Counted from the first letter of the stretch, positions 16,259-27,244 are shown. The stretch is DNA of 60,486 nucleotides from a bacterium (GCA_020350205.1 CP070707.1:867615-928100), one strand, 5' to 3'. Notes: generated by a model from the sequence alone, not told the origin. Translations and numbers: made by a program.

Positions 16259-16287
16259 TTAAAATAGGAACTTTTGTCCATTATAAT
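16259..16287 (+). promoter_or_regulatory. Candidate sigma-70 promoter of metH
   Basis: A perfect TATAAT at 16282-16287 follows TTAAAA (4 of 6 matches to TTGACA) with a 17-bp spacer. The predicted start is near 16294, leaving a leader of about 83 bases. A 6-bp hairpin, TCAAGC with GCTTGA (16294-16312), lies at the very 5' end of that leader. No cobalamin or SAM riboswitch was recognised. Confidence 0.5.
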
Positions 16288-16376
16288 CGTGAATCAAGCA
16301 TTATTCGCTTGAAATAACTGAATCCATAGACTATCATTAGAAACTTTTCTGTAAAAATATTTGAGGATTCTTCCGT

Positions 16377-19300
16377 ATGTCAAAGAAGAGATTTTATCCC
16401 GGACACCCTATTCATGATTCATTAAACGAACGTATTCTTCTGCTGGATGGTGCTATGGGTACCATGATTCAGAATTATAGGTTGCAAGAAGCAGATTTCC
16501 GGGGGAAAAGATTTGCGAAACATTCCAAGGATTTAAAAGGAAATAACGATATTCTCTGCCTTACCCAGCCGCAGATTATTCAGGAAATTCATCGCAAATA
16601 CCTGGATGCGGGAGCAGATCTCATCGAAACAAATACTTTCAATGCCAATGGTATTTCCCAGCTGGATTATCAGACCGAAGAATCTGTGTTCGAAATAAAC
16701 TATGCGGCTGCCCAACTTGCCAGACAGGCAGTAGATAATTATACCACACCTACCACCCATAAACCCCGCTTTGTAGTTGGAGCTCTGGGACCATCAAATC
16801 GCACTGCCTCAATTTCACCCGATGTGAATCGCCCCGGTTACCGAAACACATCTTTCGATCAAATTGTGACTGCTTATCTCCCCCAGATCAGAGGACTGGT
16901 AGAGGGAGGTGCCGATTTACTGCTGGTTGAAACCGTTTTTGATACCCTGAACTGCAAAGCCGTTCTTTACGCCATTGATCACTATTTCGAAGAGAGCAAT
17001 CACAGTTTGCCAGTGATGGTATCAGGTACAATTGTTGATGCCAGCGGGCGGACCTTGTCCGGTCAGACTCTGGAGGCGTTCTGGATATCTGTCTCACACA
17101 TGGATCTGCTCTCAATTGGTTTAAACTGTGCTCTGGGAGCCCAGCAGATGAGACCGTTTCTGGCGGAACTCTCAGGTATGGCACCGATTTACGTAAGTGT
17201 TTATCCGAATGCCGGTCTGCCTAACGAATTCGGTGAATACGAAGAAACACCTGAAATCACCGCTGCTTTACTGGCTGAATTTGCAGAGAGCGGATTCGTA
17301 AACATTGCCGGGGGATGCTGTGGTACTACACCGCAACACATAAAAAAAATTGGGGAGCGTCTTAAGAATAAAAAGCCCCGGGTATTGCCACACCTGAAAA
17401 ATTTTCCCCGCTTTAGCGGACTGGAACCTTTAACGGTGAGACCGGATTCCAATTTTACTAATGTGGGGGAAAGGTGCAATGTCACCGGTTCTTCAAGGTT
17501 TGCCGAACTCATAAAATCTCAGAATTATGAATCAGCTCTAGAAGTCGCCCGGGTGCAGGTGGAAAATGGTGCTCAAATTCTGGACATTAATATGGATGAG
17601 GGCATGCTGGATTCCGAGAAGGCCATGGAGACTTTTCTCAATTTAATTGCGGCAGAACCGGAGATTGCCCGTGTACCGGTGATGATCGACTCCTCAAAAT
17701 GGTCTGTCATTGAAGCAGGTCTGAAATGTACCCAGGGAAAAAGTATCATTAACTCCATAAGCCTCAAAGAGGGCGAAGCCGCTTTTAAACAGCACGCTAA
17801 ATTGGCTCGCCGATATGGTGCCGCAGTGATTGTTATGGCCTTCGACGAAGATGGACAGGCTGAGACGATTGAACGAAAAGTTAAAATATGTAAACGTGCT
17901 TATTCCATCCTGACTGATGAAATCAACTTTCCACCTGAAGATATAATCTTTGATCCTAACATATTTGCAGTAGCGACTGGAATAGAAGAGCATAACGCCT
18001 ACGCAGTAAACTTCATCGAAGCAACCCGCATTATCAAAGCCGAACTTCAGGGATCGCTGGTAAGTGGCGGAGTAAGTAATATTTCTTTTTCATTTCGGGG
18101 TAATAACACCATCCGGGAAGCGATGCATTCAGCCTTCCTATACCATGCCATTAAAGCCGGTATGGATATGGGCATTGTCAATGCCGGTCAAATCACCGTA
18201 TATCAAGAAATCCCTAAAGATCTCCTTCAGCATGTAGAGGATGTATTGCTAAATCGTCGCGAAGATGCCACGGAAAGGCTTTTGAATTTTGCCCAATCAG
18301 TAAAGCAAAAAACTAAAGGCAAAAAGGAAGATCAAGCCTGGAGAAAGACCACTGTAGAAGAACGTCTGATGCATGCCCTGGTGCAGGGTGTTGTCGAATT
18401 CATTGAAACAGATACTGAGGAAGCACGCCTTAAATATAATGATTCTCTAAAGGTAATTGAAGGTCCGTTGATGGAAGGGATGAACATTGTCGGTGATCTT
18501 TTTGGCTCCGGAAAAATGTTTTTACCTCAGGTTGTGAAAAGTGCCCGGGTGATGAAGAAAGCGGTCGCTTATCTCACTCCCTTCCTGGAAAAAGAAAAAA
18601 ATGCCGGTGGTCAATTCCGGGCCGCCGGAAAAGTGCTCCTTGCCACGGTAAAGGGTGATGTGCATGATATTGGAAAGAATATCGTTGGGGTAGTTCTGGG
18701 GTGTAACAATTATCAGATTATCGACCTGGGTGTGATGACACCAGCCGAGAAAATATTTGAAACAGCGCGCAAGGAAAATGTGGACATCATTGGTCTCAGT
18801 GGTTTGATTACCCCCTCTTTGGATGAAATGGTGCATATCGCACGTGAAATGGAAAGGAATAAATTTAAGGTGCCACTCTTAATCGGAGGTGCAACCACCT
18901 CTAAAAAACATACCGCGGTTAAAATTGCGCCGGAGTATAGCCATCCTGTTATTCATGTTCTGGACGCCTCCCGAAGCGTGGGAGTCGTCAGTAATCTGCT
19001 CAATCCTCAGAAAAATACAGAGTTTATCAAGGAATTACGTTCGGAGTATCAGACTATTCGTAAAACTCATAACCAGAGACATGCAGAAAAAGAATTGATA
19101 TCTCTCATTCAGGCACGAAAAAACCGCCTGCAAACAGACTGGGGAAGCTATCGAATCGTTAAACCAAAATTTACCGGTTATCGACTATTTGATAATTTTC
19201 CCCTGGATGAAATCCGCACCCGCATTGATTGGTCACCATTTTTTATGGCATGGGAGCTTAAAGGAAAATATCCGAAAATCTTTGAGAGCCCAAAATTAGG

Positions 19301-20078
19301 AAACGAAGCAAAAAAACTGTTTCAGGATGCACAAAAACTCCTTGATCATATTACAGAAAGTAAAGCACTAAGGGCTCAAGCAGTCATCGGCTTTTTTTCT
19401 GCCAACTCAGTGGGCATTGATGACATCGAGATCTATGCCGATGCCAATCGAGAAAGTTCTCTGGCAGTGATTCATACCCTCCGGCAGCAAATGGAGAAGA
19501 GCAACGAGCAAAATAATTTTGCCCTGTCCGACTTTATTGCACCTCGCGAGAGCGGCGTTGCCGATCATATCGGATTGTTTGCCGTTACCGCCGGAATTGG
19601 AATTGAAAAACTGGTTAAAAAATTTGAAAAAGAACATGACGATTACAGCAGTATCATGGCCAAAGCCCTCGCGGACAGACTGGCAGAGGCGTTTGCAGAA
19701 CTGATGCATGAAAAGGTGCGCAAAGAATTTTGGGGTTATTCGCCGGATGAGGACTTCAGTAATGAAGAATTGATCTCCGAATCTTATCAGGGAATACGGC
19801 CGGCTCCGGGATACCCTGCCTGTCCCGACCATACAGAGAAACAAACCATTTTCGATTTGCTTCACGTCACGGATCAAACTGCTTTACGTCTTACCGAGAA
19901 CTATGCCATGCTGCCTGCAGCCTCAGTATCTGGCTATTATTTTGCGCATCCCCAATCCCGCTATTTCGGGATCGGAAAAATTGCCAAAGATCAGGTGACT
20001 GATTATGCAAGGCGTAAGGGAATGGACGTGAAAACGGTTGAAAAGTGGCTGGCACCTATTCTGGGGTATGATCTTTAA
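16377..20078 (+). CDS. metH: Cobalamin-dependent methionine synthase
   Basis: A 1233-residue full-length MetH with all four modules. The homocysteine domain (1 to about 330) carries the zinc cysteines C251 in NCALG and C314-C315 in GGCCGT. The folate domain (about 355-620) contains [12 protein letters not shown] and VMIDSSKW. The cap and B12 domain (about 655-890) has the cobalt-ligand H763 in [11 protein letters not shown]. The reactivation domain (about 900-1233) contains [12 protein letters not shown]. It transfers a methyl group from methyltetrahydrofolate to homocysteine and can be reactivated by AdoMet. TGAGGA lies nine bases before the ATG. No B12 riboswitch was seen upstream. It converges on the beta-lactamase-like gene. 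Confidence 0.98.
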   Translation: MSKKRFYPGHPIHDSLNERILLLDGAMGTMIQNYRLQEADFRGKRFAKHSKDLKGNNDILCLTQPQIIQEIHRKYLDAGADLIETNTFNANGISQLDYQTEESVFEINYAAAQLARQAVDNYTTPTTHKPRFVVGALGPSNRTASISPDVNRPGYRNTSFDQIVTAYLPQIRGLVEGGADLLLVETVFDTLNCKAVLYAIDHYFEESNHSLPVMVSGTIVDASGRTLSGQTLEAFWISVSHMDLLSIGLNCALGAQQMRPFLAELSGMAPIYVSVYPNAGLPNEFGEYEETPEITAALLAEFAESGFVNIAGGCCGTTPQHIKKIGERLKNKKPRVLPHLKNFPRFSGLEPLTVRPDSNFTNVGERCNVTGSSRFAELIKSQNYESALEVARVQVENGAQILDINMDEGMLDSEKAMETFLNLIAAEPEIARVPVMIDSSKWSVIEAGLKCTQGKSIINSISLKEGEAAFKQHAKLARRYGAAVIVMAFDEDGQAETIERKVKICKRAYSILTDEINFPPEDIIFDPNIFAVATGIEEHNAYAVNFIEATRIIKAELQGSLVSGGVSNISFSFRGNNTIREAMHSAFLYHAIKAGMDMGIVNAGQITVYQEIPKDLLQHVEDVLLNRREDATERLLNFAQSVKQKTKGKKEDQAWRKTTVEERLMHALVQGVVEFIETDTEEARLKYNDSLKVIEGPLMEGMNIVGDLFGSGKMFLPQVVKSARVMKKAVAYLTPFLEKEKNAGGQFRAAGKVLLATVKGDVHDIGKNIVGVVLGCNNYQIIDLGVMTPAEKIFETARKENVDIIGLSGLITPSLDEMVHIAREMERNKFKVPLLIGGATTSKKHTAVKIAPEYSHPVIHVLDASRSVGVVSNLLNPQKNTEFIKELRSEYQTIRKTHNQRHAEKELISLIQARKNRLQTDWGSYRIVKPKFTGYRLFDNFPLDEIRTRIDWSPFFMAWELKGKYPKIFESPKLGNEAKKLFQDAQKLLDHITESKALRAQAVIGFFSANSVGIDDIEIYADANRESSLAVIHTLRQQMEKSNEQNNFALSDFIAPRESGVADHIGLFAVTAGIGIEKLVKKFEKEHDDYSSIMAKALADRLAEAFAELMHEKVRKEFWGYSPDEDFSNEELISESYQGIRPAPGYPACPDHTEKQTIFDLLHVTDQTALRLTENYAMLPAASVSGYYFAHPQSRYFGIGKIAKDQVTDYARRKGMDVKTVEKWLAPILGYDL

Positions 20079-20091
20079 AAAATATGCTGTT

Positions 20092-21210
20092 TTACAGAAG
20101 CTCACACAGTCTGCGGATACTCAGGAAATGATGATTGGCGGTATTAGTTAATATAATAATAGTTTTTTCTTGATTTACTTTACGAATAAAATAAGTTTTG
20201 AAGCCTTTCCACCAACCGGAGTGAAAAATAATCTTATCACCATTATTCAAATTAATTCGCCAGCCAAAACCGTAATTATCATAATCTCTTAAATCCTTAT
20301 GGGCTGGAGAAAATGCTTCCTCCAGGCTAAACAGACTTAAAAGCTTTCCGTTTTGGAGTGCCTGGTCCCATCGGAAGAGATCTTCTACTGTAGAATAAAT
20401 CCCTTTATCCCCGACGATCCCGTTCAAGTAGCTGTTTTCTGCTTTGCGGCGCGGATGATCAAATCCGGTGGCAATATTATCTATCACATCTAGCTGGCTA
20501 TCTTCACCCGTGTATACAAAGGTATTTCTCATTCCCAGTGGTTCAAAAATATTCAGTTTCATAAAATCAGCAAATGAAATTCCCGAAACCTTTTCGATAA
20601 GGGCCGCAAGAAGTGCATAATTCGTATTACTATAATTGTAACGGCGGTCCGGTCTATAATAGCGATATGGTTTATATAAAGTCATCAGGTCTATCATATC
20701 CTGATTTGTCAGGATTATTCTGCGGCTTTTCCAGATTCTATCTGCGAAATACATATAATCTGGCAGTCCGGAACGATGGGTAAGTAATAAACGAATAGTA
20801 ATACCATCGTAGGGAAATTCGGGTAAATAATCACGAATATCGTCTTCAAGGTTCAGTTTCCCACCTTCAGCCAGCATCAATACCGCGCAAGCCGTCAGAG
20901 GTTTTGTAACCGAGGCTAACTGAAAGGCAGTATTATCCCGTAACGGTATTTTATCTTTAAAATCTGCATATCCGAAGGAATTTTTATATATCAGCTGGCC
21001 CTTTTCGGCAAAAAGAACAGTTCCATTAAAAAGGTTTCGCTTATTCCTTTCGGAAAAAAATGAATCAATTTTTACCGCTTTTTTGGAGGCAATAATTTGG
21101 TGGATCTGATTGATCAGAAATTGTTCGGAAGATGGTCTTTCGACCCGGGCAATTTTCTGATTGAAAATAAATACGCTCAGAACAATGATTATTATATACT
21201 TTTTCATCAC
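20092..21210 (-). CDS. Serine beta-lactamase-family hydrolase (class C/PBP-like)
   Basis: A 372-residue secreted protein with an N-terminal signal peptide or anchor (about 3-17). The active-site elements of the beta-lactamase/transpeptidase-like family are present: S100-V-T-K103, Y193-S-N195, and HSGWWKG near residue 330 in the place of the KTG motif. Members include D-aminopeptidases, esterases and PBP4-like carboxypeptidases, and few are true antibiotic-hydrolysing lactamases. No regulator such as ampR is adjacent, so resistance is not implied. A cell-wall or peptide hydrolase role is more likely. The gene stands alone between convergent metH and the transhydrogenase operon. The family is secure; the substrate is unknown. 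Confidence 0.92.
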   Translation of the reverse strand: MMKKYIIIIVLSVFIFNQKIARVERPSSEQFLINQIHQIIASKKAVKIDSFFSERNKRNLFNGTVLFAEKGQLIYKNSFGYADFKDKIPLRDNTAFQLASVTKPLTACAVLMLAEGGKLNLEDDIRDYLPEFPYDGITIRLLLTHRSGLPDYMYFADRIWKSRRIILTNQDMIDLMTLYKPYRYYRPDRRYNYSNTNYALLAALIEKVSGISFADFMKLNIFEPLGMRNTFVYTGEDSQLDVIDNIATGFDHPRRKAENSYLNGIVGDKGIYSTVEDLFRWDQALQNGKLLSLFSLEEAFSPAHKDLRDYDNYGFGWRINLNNGDKIIFHSGWWKGFKTYFIRKVNQEKTIIILTNTANHHFLSIRRLCELL

Positions 21211-21298
21211 AGATTTCAGTCAGATTCGTCTAAATAATTATTATCGGTATAACAAAAAACAACAAAAGTCAAGATTTTATTTTTCCAACGACTACCTA

Positions 21299-22672
21299 TT
21301 ATTCTTTTTTCAGATTTGTTCCAATTTTGAGCAACATCTCTTTAGCATCGCCAAATACCATCATCGTTTTCTGATCGTAAAACAGTTCATTGTCCACACC
21401 TGCAAAACCGGGGCTTAAGCTACGTTTGATGATGATGATTGACTGTGCCTGGTCAACCTGAAGAATCGGCATTCCTGAAAGGGGGTTCCCTTTTTCCCTG
21501 GCAGCAGGATTAATAACATCATTCGCGCCCGCAACCAGTACCACGTCCGTGGTTTGAAATTCATCATTAATTTCTTCCATATCTTTCAAAAGATCGTAAG
21601 GAACATTGGCCTCCGCCAGCAAAACATTCATGTGGCCGGGCATTCTTCCTGCCACTGGATGGATGGCATACAAGACCGTAGTTCCATTCTTCTGGAGCAA
21701 TTCTACCATGTCCTGCAATGCATATTGGGCCTGGGCTACCGCTAAACCATAACCAGGAACAATGATCACCGACTGGGCATTTTCAAGAATCATGGCAGCA
21801 TCTACCGGAGTGTAGCGGGTTACCGATTTTTTGCCTGCCGTGGCCACCGCATCACTCTCCTGTCCTACCGCGGCAAATAATACATTCATGAGGGAACGGT
21901 TCATAGCCTTGCACATCAGGTTGGTTAAAATAAGACCAGATGCCCCCACAATGGCTCCACTGACGATGAGAATATAATTGTGGATGACGAATCCCGAAGC
22001 GGCAGCAGCCAGCCCTGAATATGAATTCAAGAGCGCCACGACCACCGGCATATCCGCACCGCCAATGGGTAATACCAGGGTAATCCCGACTAGACCAGCT
22101 AAAAACAGGATTAATAACAAAAGTTGCATTCTGTTGGTTCCGGGATCAAGAATAAAAAGCACAATCAGAACCAGAATGGCCAGATGCAGCATAAAATTCA
22201 GTGTTTTTTGACCGCTAAAGGTAATGGGGGCCCCTCTCATCAATTCCTGCAATTTGGCAAAGGCCATCATACTTCCGGTAAAGGTTAGCATCCCAATAAA
22301 GAGAGTTATGGGAATCGTCACCGCATTATTCAGGTCAACCTGATTGGGGTATCTCAGATACTGTGCGATCACCACCAGCGCCGATGCAATACCGCCAAAA
22401 GCGTTAAAAACAGCGACCATCTGCGGCATGGCGGTCATCTGTACCTTTTTCGCCGCGATAGTCCCAATAAGACCTCCAATCAAAATTCCTGCAATGATAT
22501 ACACAAAATCAATAATCTGTCTGTCCAGCAAAGTGACCATAACCGCAATAAACATGGCCAACATGCTGAGGATATTCCCCTTGCGGGCAGTGCGGGGAGA
22601 ACTTAAAAATTTCAGACCAAAAATAAACAGGCTGATGGACAGCAGATAAATTATATTTATCAAAATACTCAT
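21299..22672 (-). CDS. pntB: NAD(P) transhydrogenase subunit beta
   Basis: A 457-residue membrane protein. About nine hydrophobic segments (1-260) form the proton-translocating domain, and the C-terminal soluble dIII domain binds NADP(H), with the signature VIIVPGYGLAVAQAQ and later AGANDVINPAA. With the two alpha polypeptides encoded upstream it couples hydride transfer from NADH to NADP+ to inward proton movement, supplying NADPH. The start overlaps the pntAB stop by four bases, so the three genes form one translationally coupled operon. The length is normal for the family. Confidence 0.97.
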   Translation of the reverse strand: MSILINIIYLLSISLFIFGLKFLSSPRTARKGNILSMLAMFIAVMVTLLDRQIIDFVYIIAGILIGGLIGTIAAKKVQMTAMPQMVAVFNAFGGIASALVVIAQYLRYPNQVDLNNAVTIPITLFIGMLTFTGSMMAFAKLQELMRGAPITFSGQKTLNFMLHLAILVLIVLFILDPGTNRMQLLLLILFLAGLVGITLVLPIGGADMPVVVALLNSYSGLAAAASGFVIHNYILIVSGAIVGASGLILTNLMCKAMNRSLMNVLFAAVGQESDAVATAGKKSVTRYTPVDAAMILENAQSVIIVPGYGLAVAQAQYALQDMVELLQKNGTTVLYAIHPVAGRMPGHMNVLLAEANVPYDLLKDMEEINDEFQTTDVVLVAGANDVINPAAREKGNPLSGMPILQVDQAQSIIIIKRSLSPGFAGVDNELFYDQKTMMVFGDAKEMLLKIGTNLKKE

Positions 22673-22962
22673 TTTTTTTGTCCCTCTTTCTTAAACATCT
22701 CCAGCATTCGGTCGGTAACCAGAAAACCACCCACAACATTGATCGTTGCGAATACGATGGCCAAAAATCCTAATATAGTGCTCAGATTGGAATCTCCTGC
22801 CCCGGCAATAATCAATGCGCCTACCACGGTAATTCCAGAAATGGCATTGGCACCGGACATGAGGGGAGTATGGAGTAAGGGAGGAACTCGGGTTATCAAT
22901 TCAAATCCCGCAAATATCGCCAGTACAAAAATATATATGGATACAATAATGGTTCCGGTCAT
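22669..22962 (-). CDS. pntAB: NAD(P) transhydrogenase subunit alpha, membrane part (PntAB)
   Basis: A 97-residue protein with three membrane segments. It corresponds to the C-terminal membrane portion of the single-chain alpha subunit of E. coli. The TPLMSGANAISGITVVGALIIAG stretch (about residues 32-54) is characteristic, as is a late FLVTDRMLEMF. Split alpha subunits are common outside enterobacteria. It overlaps pntAA and pntB by four bases each, so the three chains are made in step. It acts in the inner membrane with PntB to form the proton channel. Confidence 0.95.
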   Translation of the reverse strand: MTGTIIVSIYIFVLAIFAGFELITRVPPLLHTPLMSGANAISGITVVGALIIAGAGDSNLSTILGFLAIVFATINVVGGFLVTDRMLEMFKKEGQKK

Positions 22963-24137
22963 GAAACATCTCCTTTTTCAGAAAATGACTTTTTAACAAT
23001 GTCACTTACCAGTTCACCTTTATAAGTAGCCAGCGCATTCGCATTGATCTCATCCTGCAGATCAATGCTGTCATCTTCGGCCTGATACAAATTCTGAAAA
23101 GCATTAAACACGTTTTTTGAATACATCAGACTGGTATGCAAGGGCAACTGTGATGGTAAATCCTTAGGACCGTGAATGATAACGTCATGTTTATAAACTG
23201 TTTCTCCAGCACGGGAAAGTTCACAATTTCCACCTTGCTCAGCTGCTAAATCGATAATGACAGATCCCGGTTGAAGCATTTTTACCATTTCTTCACTGAT
23301 CAAAAGCGGCGCCTTGCGACCATAAACCAGGGCAGTGGATATAACCACATCGGTCCGGGGAAAACGGGAGCCGATAATTTCCATTTCCTTTTTTATGAAT
23401 TCCTCAGAAGCTTCCTTGGCATATCCGTATTTTGTTTCCATATCTTCCGGAATCTCCATTTCGACAAACCGGGCACCCAGACTTTCTACCTGTTCCTTAA
23501 CTGCCAGTCGAGTATCAAAAGCTTCCACCTTAGCCCCCAACCGGTGGGCCACGGCGATGGCCTGTAATCCTGCTACCCCGGCCCCAATCACCAGCACATT
23601 GGCCGGTCTGACTGTTCCGGCAGCAGTCATCAGCAGCGGAAAAAACTTTCCAAGGTGATTTGCTGCCAGAAGCACCGCCCGATATCCCATGACCGTGCTT
23701 AAACTACTCAGGGCATCCATGCTCTGTGCCCGTGAAATTCTTGGGATTAATTCCATGGCAAAACCGGTCAGCTTATTCTCAAGCAACCTGCGGACATTTT
23801 CCTTTTCTAAAGTGGGAGCGAGGAAGCTCATGATCGTCGCATTCGGCTTCATCATGTCCAGTTCGTGTTTGGCTGTTTCCTTGTTCAGCAGCGGGATCCT
23901 AATCTTGATAATGACGTCCGATTCTGCATAGAGATCCGGCGCATGGTCAATCAGTTTCGCCCCGGCTTCCAGGTAGGCCTCATTGGTATAATAAGCTTTT
24001 TTCCCGGCATCTTTCTGAATCAAAACCGTCTGTCCGTTTTTGGTCAGGTTCTGAACAACCTGCGGGACCATTGCCACACAGCGACAATTCTGATATATTT
24101 CCTTGGGAATGCCTATAATCAAATCTTTTTTTTGCAT
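22959..24137 (-). CDS. pntAA: NAD(P) transhydrogenase subunit alpha, NAD-binding part (PntAA)
   Basis: A 392-residue soluble dI domain of proton-translocating transhydrogenase. The N-terminus resembles alanine dehydrogenase, with RVAMVPQVV-like spacing around residues 20-30, and the NAD-binding motif is VLVIGAGVAGLQAI near residue 182, followed by the acidic D at the end of the second strand (EAFDTR). It binds NADH on the cytoplasmic face and hands hydride to PntB. AGAAGG precedes the ATG by six bases, and a strong candidate promoter lies about 60 bp upstream. Alanine dehydrogenase is excluded by the pntAB and pntB genes that follow in an overlapping array. Confidence 0.96.
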   Translation of the reverse strand: MQKKDLIIGIPKEIYQNCRCVAMVPQVVQNLTKNGQTVLIQKDAGKKAYYTNEAYLEAGAKLIDHAPDLYAESDVIIKIRIPLLNKETAKHELDMMKPNATIMSFLAPTLEKENVRRLLENKLTGFAMELIPRISRAQSMDALSSLSTVMGYRAVLLAANHLGKFFPLLMTAAGTVRPANVLVIGAGVAGLQAIAVAHRLGAKVEAFDTRLAVKEQVESLGARFVEMEIPEDMETKYGYAKEASEEFIKKEMEIIGSRFPRTDVVISTALVYGRKAPLLISEEMVKMLQPGSVIIDLAAEQGGNCELSRAGETVYKHDVIIHGPKDLPSQLPLHTSLMYSKNVFNAFQNLYQAEDDSIDLQDEINANALATYKGELVSDIVKKSFSEKGDVS

Positions 24138-24199
24138 AAGAAACCTTCTTAGTTTATTTCGGAAGGTGATCGAGGGAGTAATTAATTCAATTTTCTTTT

Positions 24200-24229
24200 A
24201 TTATAATAGGCAAATCACATCTTGGTCAA
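24200..24229 (-). promoter_or_regulatory. Candidate sigma-70 promoter of the pnt operon
   Basis: On the minus strand TTGACC (5 of 6 matches) is followed after 18 bp by a perfect TATAAT at 24205-24200. It faces pntAA with a leader of about 55 bases. This is one of the clearest vegetative promoters in the window. Confidence 0.6.
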
Positions 24230-24341
24230 ATAGTTATTTATTTTCTTCACTTTAAAGAAATTGATACTTTTAGACTTTTTTTACCGGAATTTTTAAAATA
24301 GATTTCACCCCGACCCGAAAAGAGGAGAATTGAGGAAAATT

Positions 24342-24836
24342 ATGGATATTTACCGCCCAGTTTTTTTAGTGATATTTTGTCTTGTTAGTTTTCAGTTGTT
24401 GTTTTCCGGAAGCCGAAAACCCAAAGATTATACCCCACAGCAGCTGAAATCAGCAGCGGATACACTCCATATTCAGAATACTCATCTAACATTAGACACA
24501 TATCTCTGGAGAGATTTCATGCCCCAGTCACCTCCGGACGGAAAACCCCTGCGGGCGGTGATCAACGTTATTCCGCTGGGAAATGTATTCATTCCGGATG
24601 GTGTAGAAGCTGACAAATTCTGGATTTTGAAAGAAAACGAGGTATGGTCCGGCCCTCTAAAATCAGTCCGTGAAGATTTGCCTGCTCAAAATAGAGTAAA
24701 ACTTGAAAAAATGGCACAGGGGGGTCCAAAGTGGGGCCCCGGTATTGCAGTTACCGTTGTGGTTCAAATTATTGATCAGGACGGAAAGTTATATCTTCTT
24801 AAGGTATCAGATCAACAAATTCACCGCACCGACTAA
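24342..24836 (+). CDS. Hypothetical secreted or membrane-anchored protein
   Basis: Using the ATG at 24342 this is a 164-residue protein of no recognised family. A signal peptide-like segment (about 6-24) precedes a basic, tyrosine- and proline-containing stretch and then a beta-rich domain with AVINVIPLGNVFIPDGVEA and WGPGIAVTVVVQIIDQDGK. The pattern suggests a small periplasmic beta-sandwich. GAGGA precedes the chosen ATG at a good distance; a TTG 12 bases upstream also has AGGAGA before it, so the alternative start adds four residues. It is divergent from pntAA and lies 52 bp before tex. The gene is probably real; no function can be assigned. Confidence 0.75.
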   Translation: MDIYRPVFLVIFCLVSFQLLFSGSRKPKDYTPQQLKSAADTLHIQNTHLTLDTYLWRDFMPQSPPDGKPLRAVINVIPLGNVFIPDGVEADKFWILKENEVWSGPLKSVREDLPAQNRVKLEKMAQGGPKWGPGIAVTVVVQIIDQDGKLYLLKVSDQQIHRTD

Positions 24837-24888
24837 TAAATTTTCATTTTAAAAATAGAGTTCAATTTTTATTTCAAGGTATGTCAAA

Positions 24889-27063
24889 ATGATTGAAAAA
24901 GATTTTTATCGCCTTATCGCTGAAGAGATGAACCTGAAAGCATTTCAGGTAGCCAATACCATCGAACTGTTGGATACAGGTAATACTGTTCCCTTTATTG
25001 CACGATACCGCAAAGAAGCGACAGGTAAACTGGATGAAGATCAAATTCGGACAATTGAAGATCGTATTCGCTATCTCAGGATGTTACAGGAACGCAAAGA
25101 AACTATTTTAAAATCAATCCATGAACAGGGAAAACTAACTCCTGAACTGGAAACCCGGATCAAAATTTCTCTCAAATTACAGGAAATAGAAGACTTATAT
25201 CTGCCCTACCGTCCCAAAAAACGAACCCGCGCTACCATCGCCCGGGAGAAGGGGCTTGAGCCTTTGGCCCAACTCATTTTGGCGCAGGAGATCACCACCG
25301 GAACAGTGTCCGAATTTGCCGCCCCCTATATTGATGAGGAAAAAAGTGTAAAAAATGGTGAGGAGGCCATTGCCGGGGCGCTGGATATAATCGCAGAAAT
25401 TATTTCAGATAATGCAGATACCAGGAAACTGGTACGTGAAACCACTCGAAATAAAGGAATCTTAGCCAGTATTGCTAAAGATCCTGAAAAAAAATCGGAA
25501 TATGAACTTTATTACGATTTTAAGGAACCCGTAAAAAGAATAGTTCCCCATCGCATATTAGCCATAAACCGTGGTGAAAAGGAGGAATGTCTAAGAGTTA
25601 GTATAGACGTTGAAGAAAATCAGATTATACCCGATTTATACCAACAATTTATTCACGGTCAATCTATCTTTAAAGCGCTGATGGAACAGGCTATTAAAGA
25701 TGCTTATAAACGGTTGATTGCTCCCAGTATTGAACGGGAGTTGCGAAATGAACTGACTGAAGCGGCAGATCATCATGCTATTCGGGTTTTTGCTACTAAT
25801 CTTCGCCAATTATTGCTTCAACCCCCTATTAAAGGCAAAACCATCCTTGGTATTGATCCGGGATTCCGAACCGGCTGTAAAGTAGCTGTTATCGATGAAA
25901 CCGGTAAATATCTGGAGGGTGAGACCATCTATCCCCATCCGCCTCAGAATGAGGTGTTCGAGTCTAAAACAATTATTCGCCGTCTGATTGATACCCATGA
26001 TGTCGATCTCATCGCAATCGGAAACGGAACCGCTTCACGGGAAACCGAACTTCTGATTGTAGAATTGATGAATGAGATTAAACAGACCGGGAAAAAGGAA
26101 ATATATTACACAATCATTAATGAGGCAGGTGCTTCGGTTTACTCTGCCTCAAAAATTGCCCAGCGGGAATTTCCGGATCTGGAGGCCAGTATGCGGGGAA
26201 ATATCTCCATTGCCCGGCGGTTAATGGATCCGCTGGCAGAACTGGTAAAAATTGACCCGAAAAGTATCGGCGTCGGTCTGTATCAGCACGATGTGAATCA
26301 GAAAAAATTGAGTGATACCCTGAGTGCGGTGGTGGAAAGTGCTGTCAATCTGGTTGGGGTGGATTTGAATACTGCCTCGGTGAGTTTGCTTCAATATATT
26401 TCGGGCCTCAACGCCCGGACTGCCGAAAACATCGTTAAATACCGTGATAAAAACGGAAAATTCAAAAATCGTCAGGAGCTGACCGGAGTCTCCGGGCTGG
26501 GAGAGGTTGCATTCCAGCAAGCTGCGGGTTTCCTGAGAATTCCGGATGGAGATAATCCACTGGACAATACTTCCATTCATCCCGAATCTTACAAAGCCAC
26601 CCAAAATTTGCTCAAGAAATTTAAAATTCTCGATAAGCCTGCAAGCTGGAAAACGATCCGTATAAACTTGAATCTGAAAGAGATGGTATTAAGCGATTTA
26701 GCGGCCTCACTGAACCTGGGTGAACCCACCTTACAGGATATTATTTCCAACCTGGAAAAGCCGGGCAGGGATCCCCGCGAGGAGATGCCCCAGCCAACTC
26801 TTCGAAGTGACATTTTAAAAATTGAGGATCTTCGTGAGGGAATGATTCTGCAGGGCACTGTCCGAAATGTGGTTGATTTTGGGGCTTTCGTGGATGTCGG
26901 TCTTAAAAGAGACGGTCTGGTCCATGTTAGTGAATTAGGTGAAGGATTTATCAAAAATCCTCACAAAGTAGTGTCTGTGGGGGATATTATATCAGTTAAG
27001 GTAATCGGTATTGACCTTGACAGAGAGAGAATAAAATTATCTCTGAAGCAGTCCAAATCATAA
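24889..27063 (+). CDS. tex: Tex-family transcription accessory protein
   Basis: A 724-residue cytoplasmic RNA-binding protein of normal length. In order it has the helical N-terminal Tex domain with FIARYRKEATG near residue 36, a YqgF/RNase H-like domain beginning ILGIDPGFRTGCKVAVID near 322, helix-hairpin-helix repeats with ITGLNARTAENIVKYRD-like and GVSGLGEVAF segments (about 500-550), and an S1 RNA-binding domain at about 648-722 (GMILQGTVRNVVDFGAFVDVG). Homologues affect transcription and virulence gene expression in pathogens, though the mechanism is not fully settled. No operon partner is evident; 254 bp of AT-rich DNA follow. Confidence 0.97.
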   Translation: MIEKDFYRLIAEEMNLKAFQVANTIELLDTGNTVPFIARYRKEATGKLDEDQIRTIEDRIRYLRMLQERKETILKSIHEQGKLTPELETRIKISLKLQEIEDLYLPYRPKKRTRATIAREKGLEPLAQLILAQEITTGTVSEFAAPYIDEEKSVKNGEEAIAGALDIIAEIISDNADTRKLVRETTRNKGILASIAKDPEKKSEYELYYDFKEPVKRIVPHRILAINRGEKEECLRVSIDVEENQIIPDLYQQFIHGQSIFKALMEQAIKDAYKRLIAPSIERELRNELTEAADHHAIRVFATNLRQLLLQPPIKGKTILGIDPGFRTGCKVAVIDETGKYLEGETIYPHPPQNEVFESKTIIRRLIDTHDVDLIAIGNGTASRETELLIVELMNEIKQTGKKEIYYTIINEAGASVYSASKIAQREFPDLEASMRGNISIARRLMDPLAELVKIDPKSIGVGLYQHDVNQKKLSDTLSAVVESAVNLVGVDLNTASVSLLQYISGLNARTAENIVKYRDKNGKFKNRQELTGVSGLGEVAFQQAAGFLRIPDGDNPLDNTSIHPESYKATQNLLKKFKILDKPASWKTIRINLNLKEMVLSDLAASLNLGEPTLQDIISNLEKPGRDPREEMPQPTLRSDILKIEDLREGMILQGTVRNVVDFGAFVDVGLKRDGLVHVSELGEGFIKNPHKVVSVGDIISVKVIGIDLDRERIKLSLKQSKS

Positions 27064-27210
27064 TTGATGGTCAGTCTCCACTCCGCCCTGATCAATTTAC
27101 ATAATTGTGGAACTTCAAACGGGGATCAAAATATATAAACGAACTAGATTGTTTTATGAAGTGGGACAGGAGAAGGGATCGTTATGAATTTAAATAATAT
27201 TGATATATCT

Positions 27211-27244
27211 GGCTCAATATATTAATTTGGCTTAATATACTAAT
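27211..27244 (+). repeat. Tandem 16-bp direct repeat upstream of the amidase gene
   Basis: GGCTCAATATATTAAT (27211-27226) and GGCTTAATATACTAAT (27229-27244) match at 14 of 16 positions and are separated by two bases, giving an 18-bp period. A TTGACA follows directly at 27246-27251. The arrangement could be an operator beside a promoter for the amidase gene, but no good -10 box is seen at the right distance. Confidence 0.45.

Noticed and set aside
16088..16376. Possible B12 or SAM riboswitch before metH
   Set aside because: The leader after the predicted promoter is only about 83 bases and shows no B12-box or SAM-box core; only a short hairpin was seen.
20092..21210. Antibiotic-resistance beta-lactamase
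   Set aside because: The motifs fit the broad serine hydrolase/PBP-like family, and there is no ampR-type regulator or mobile context, so resistance is not supported.
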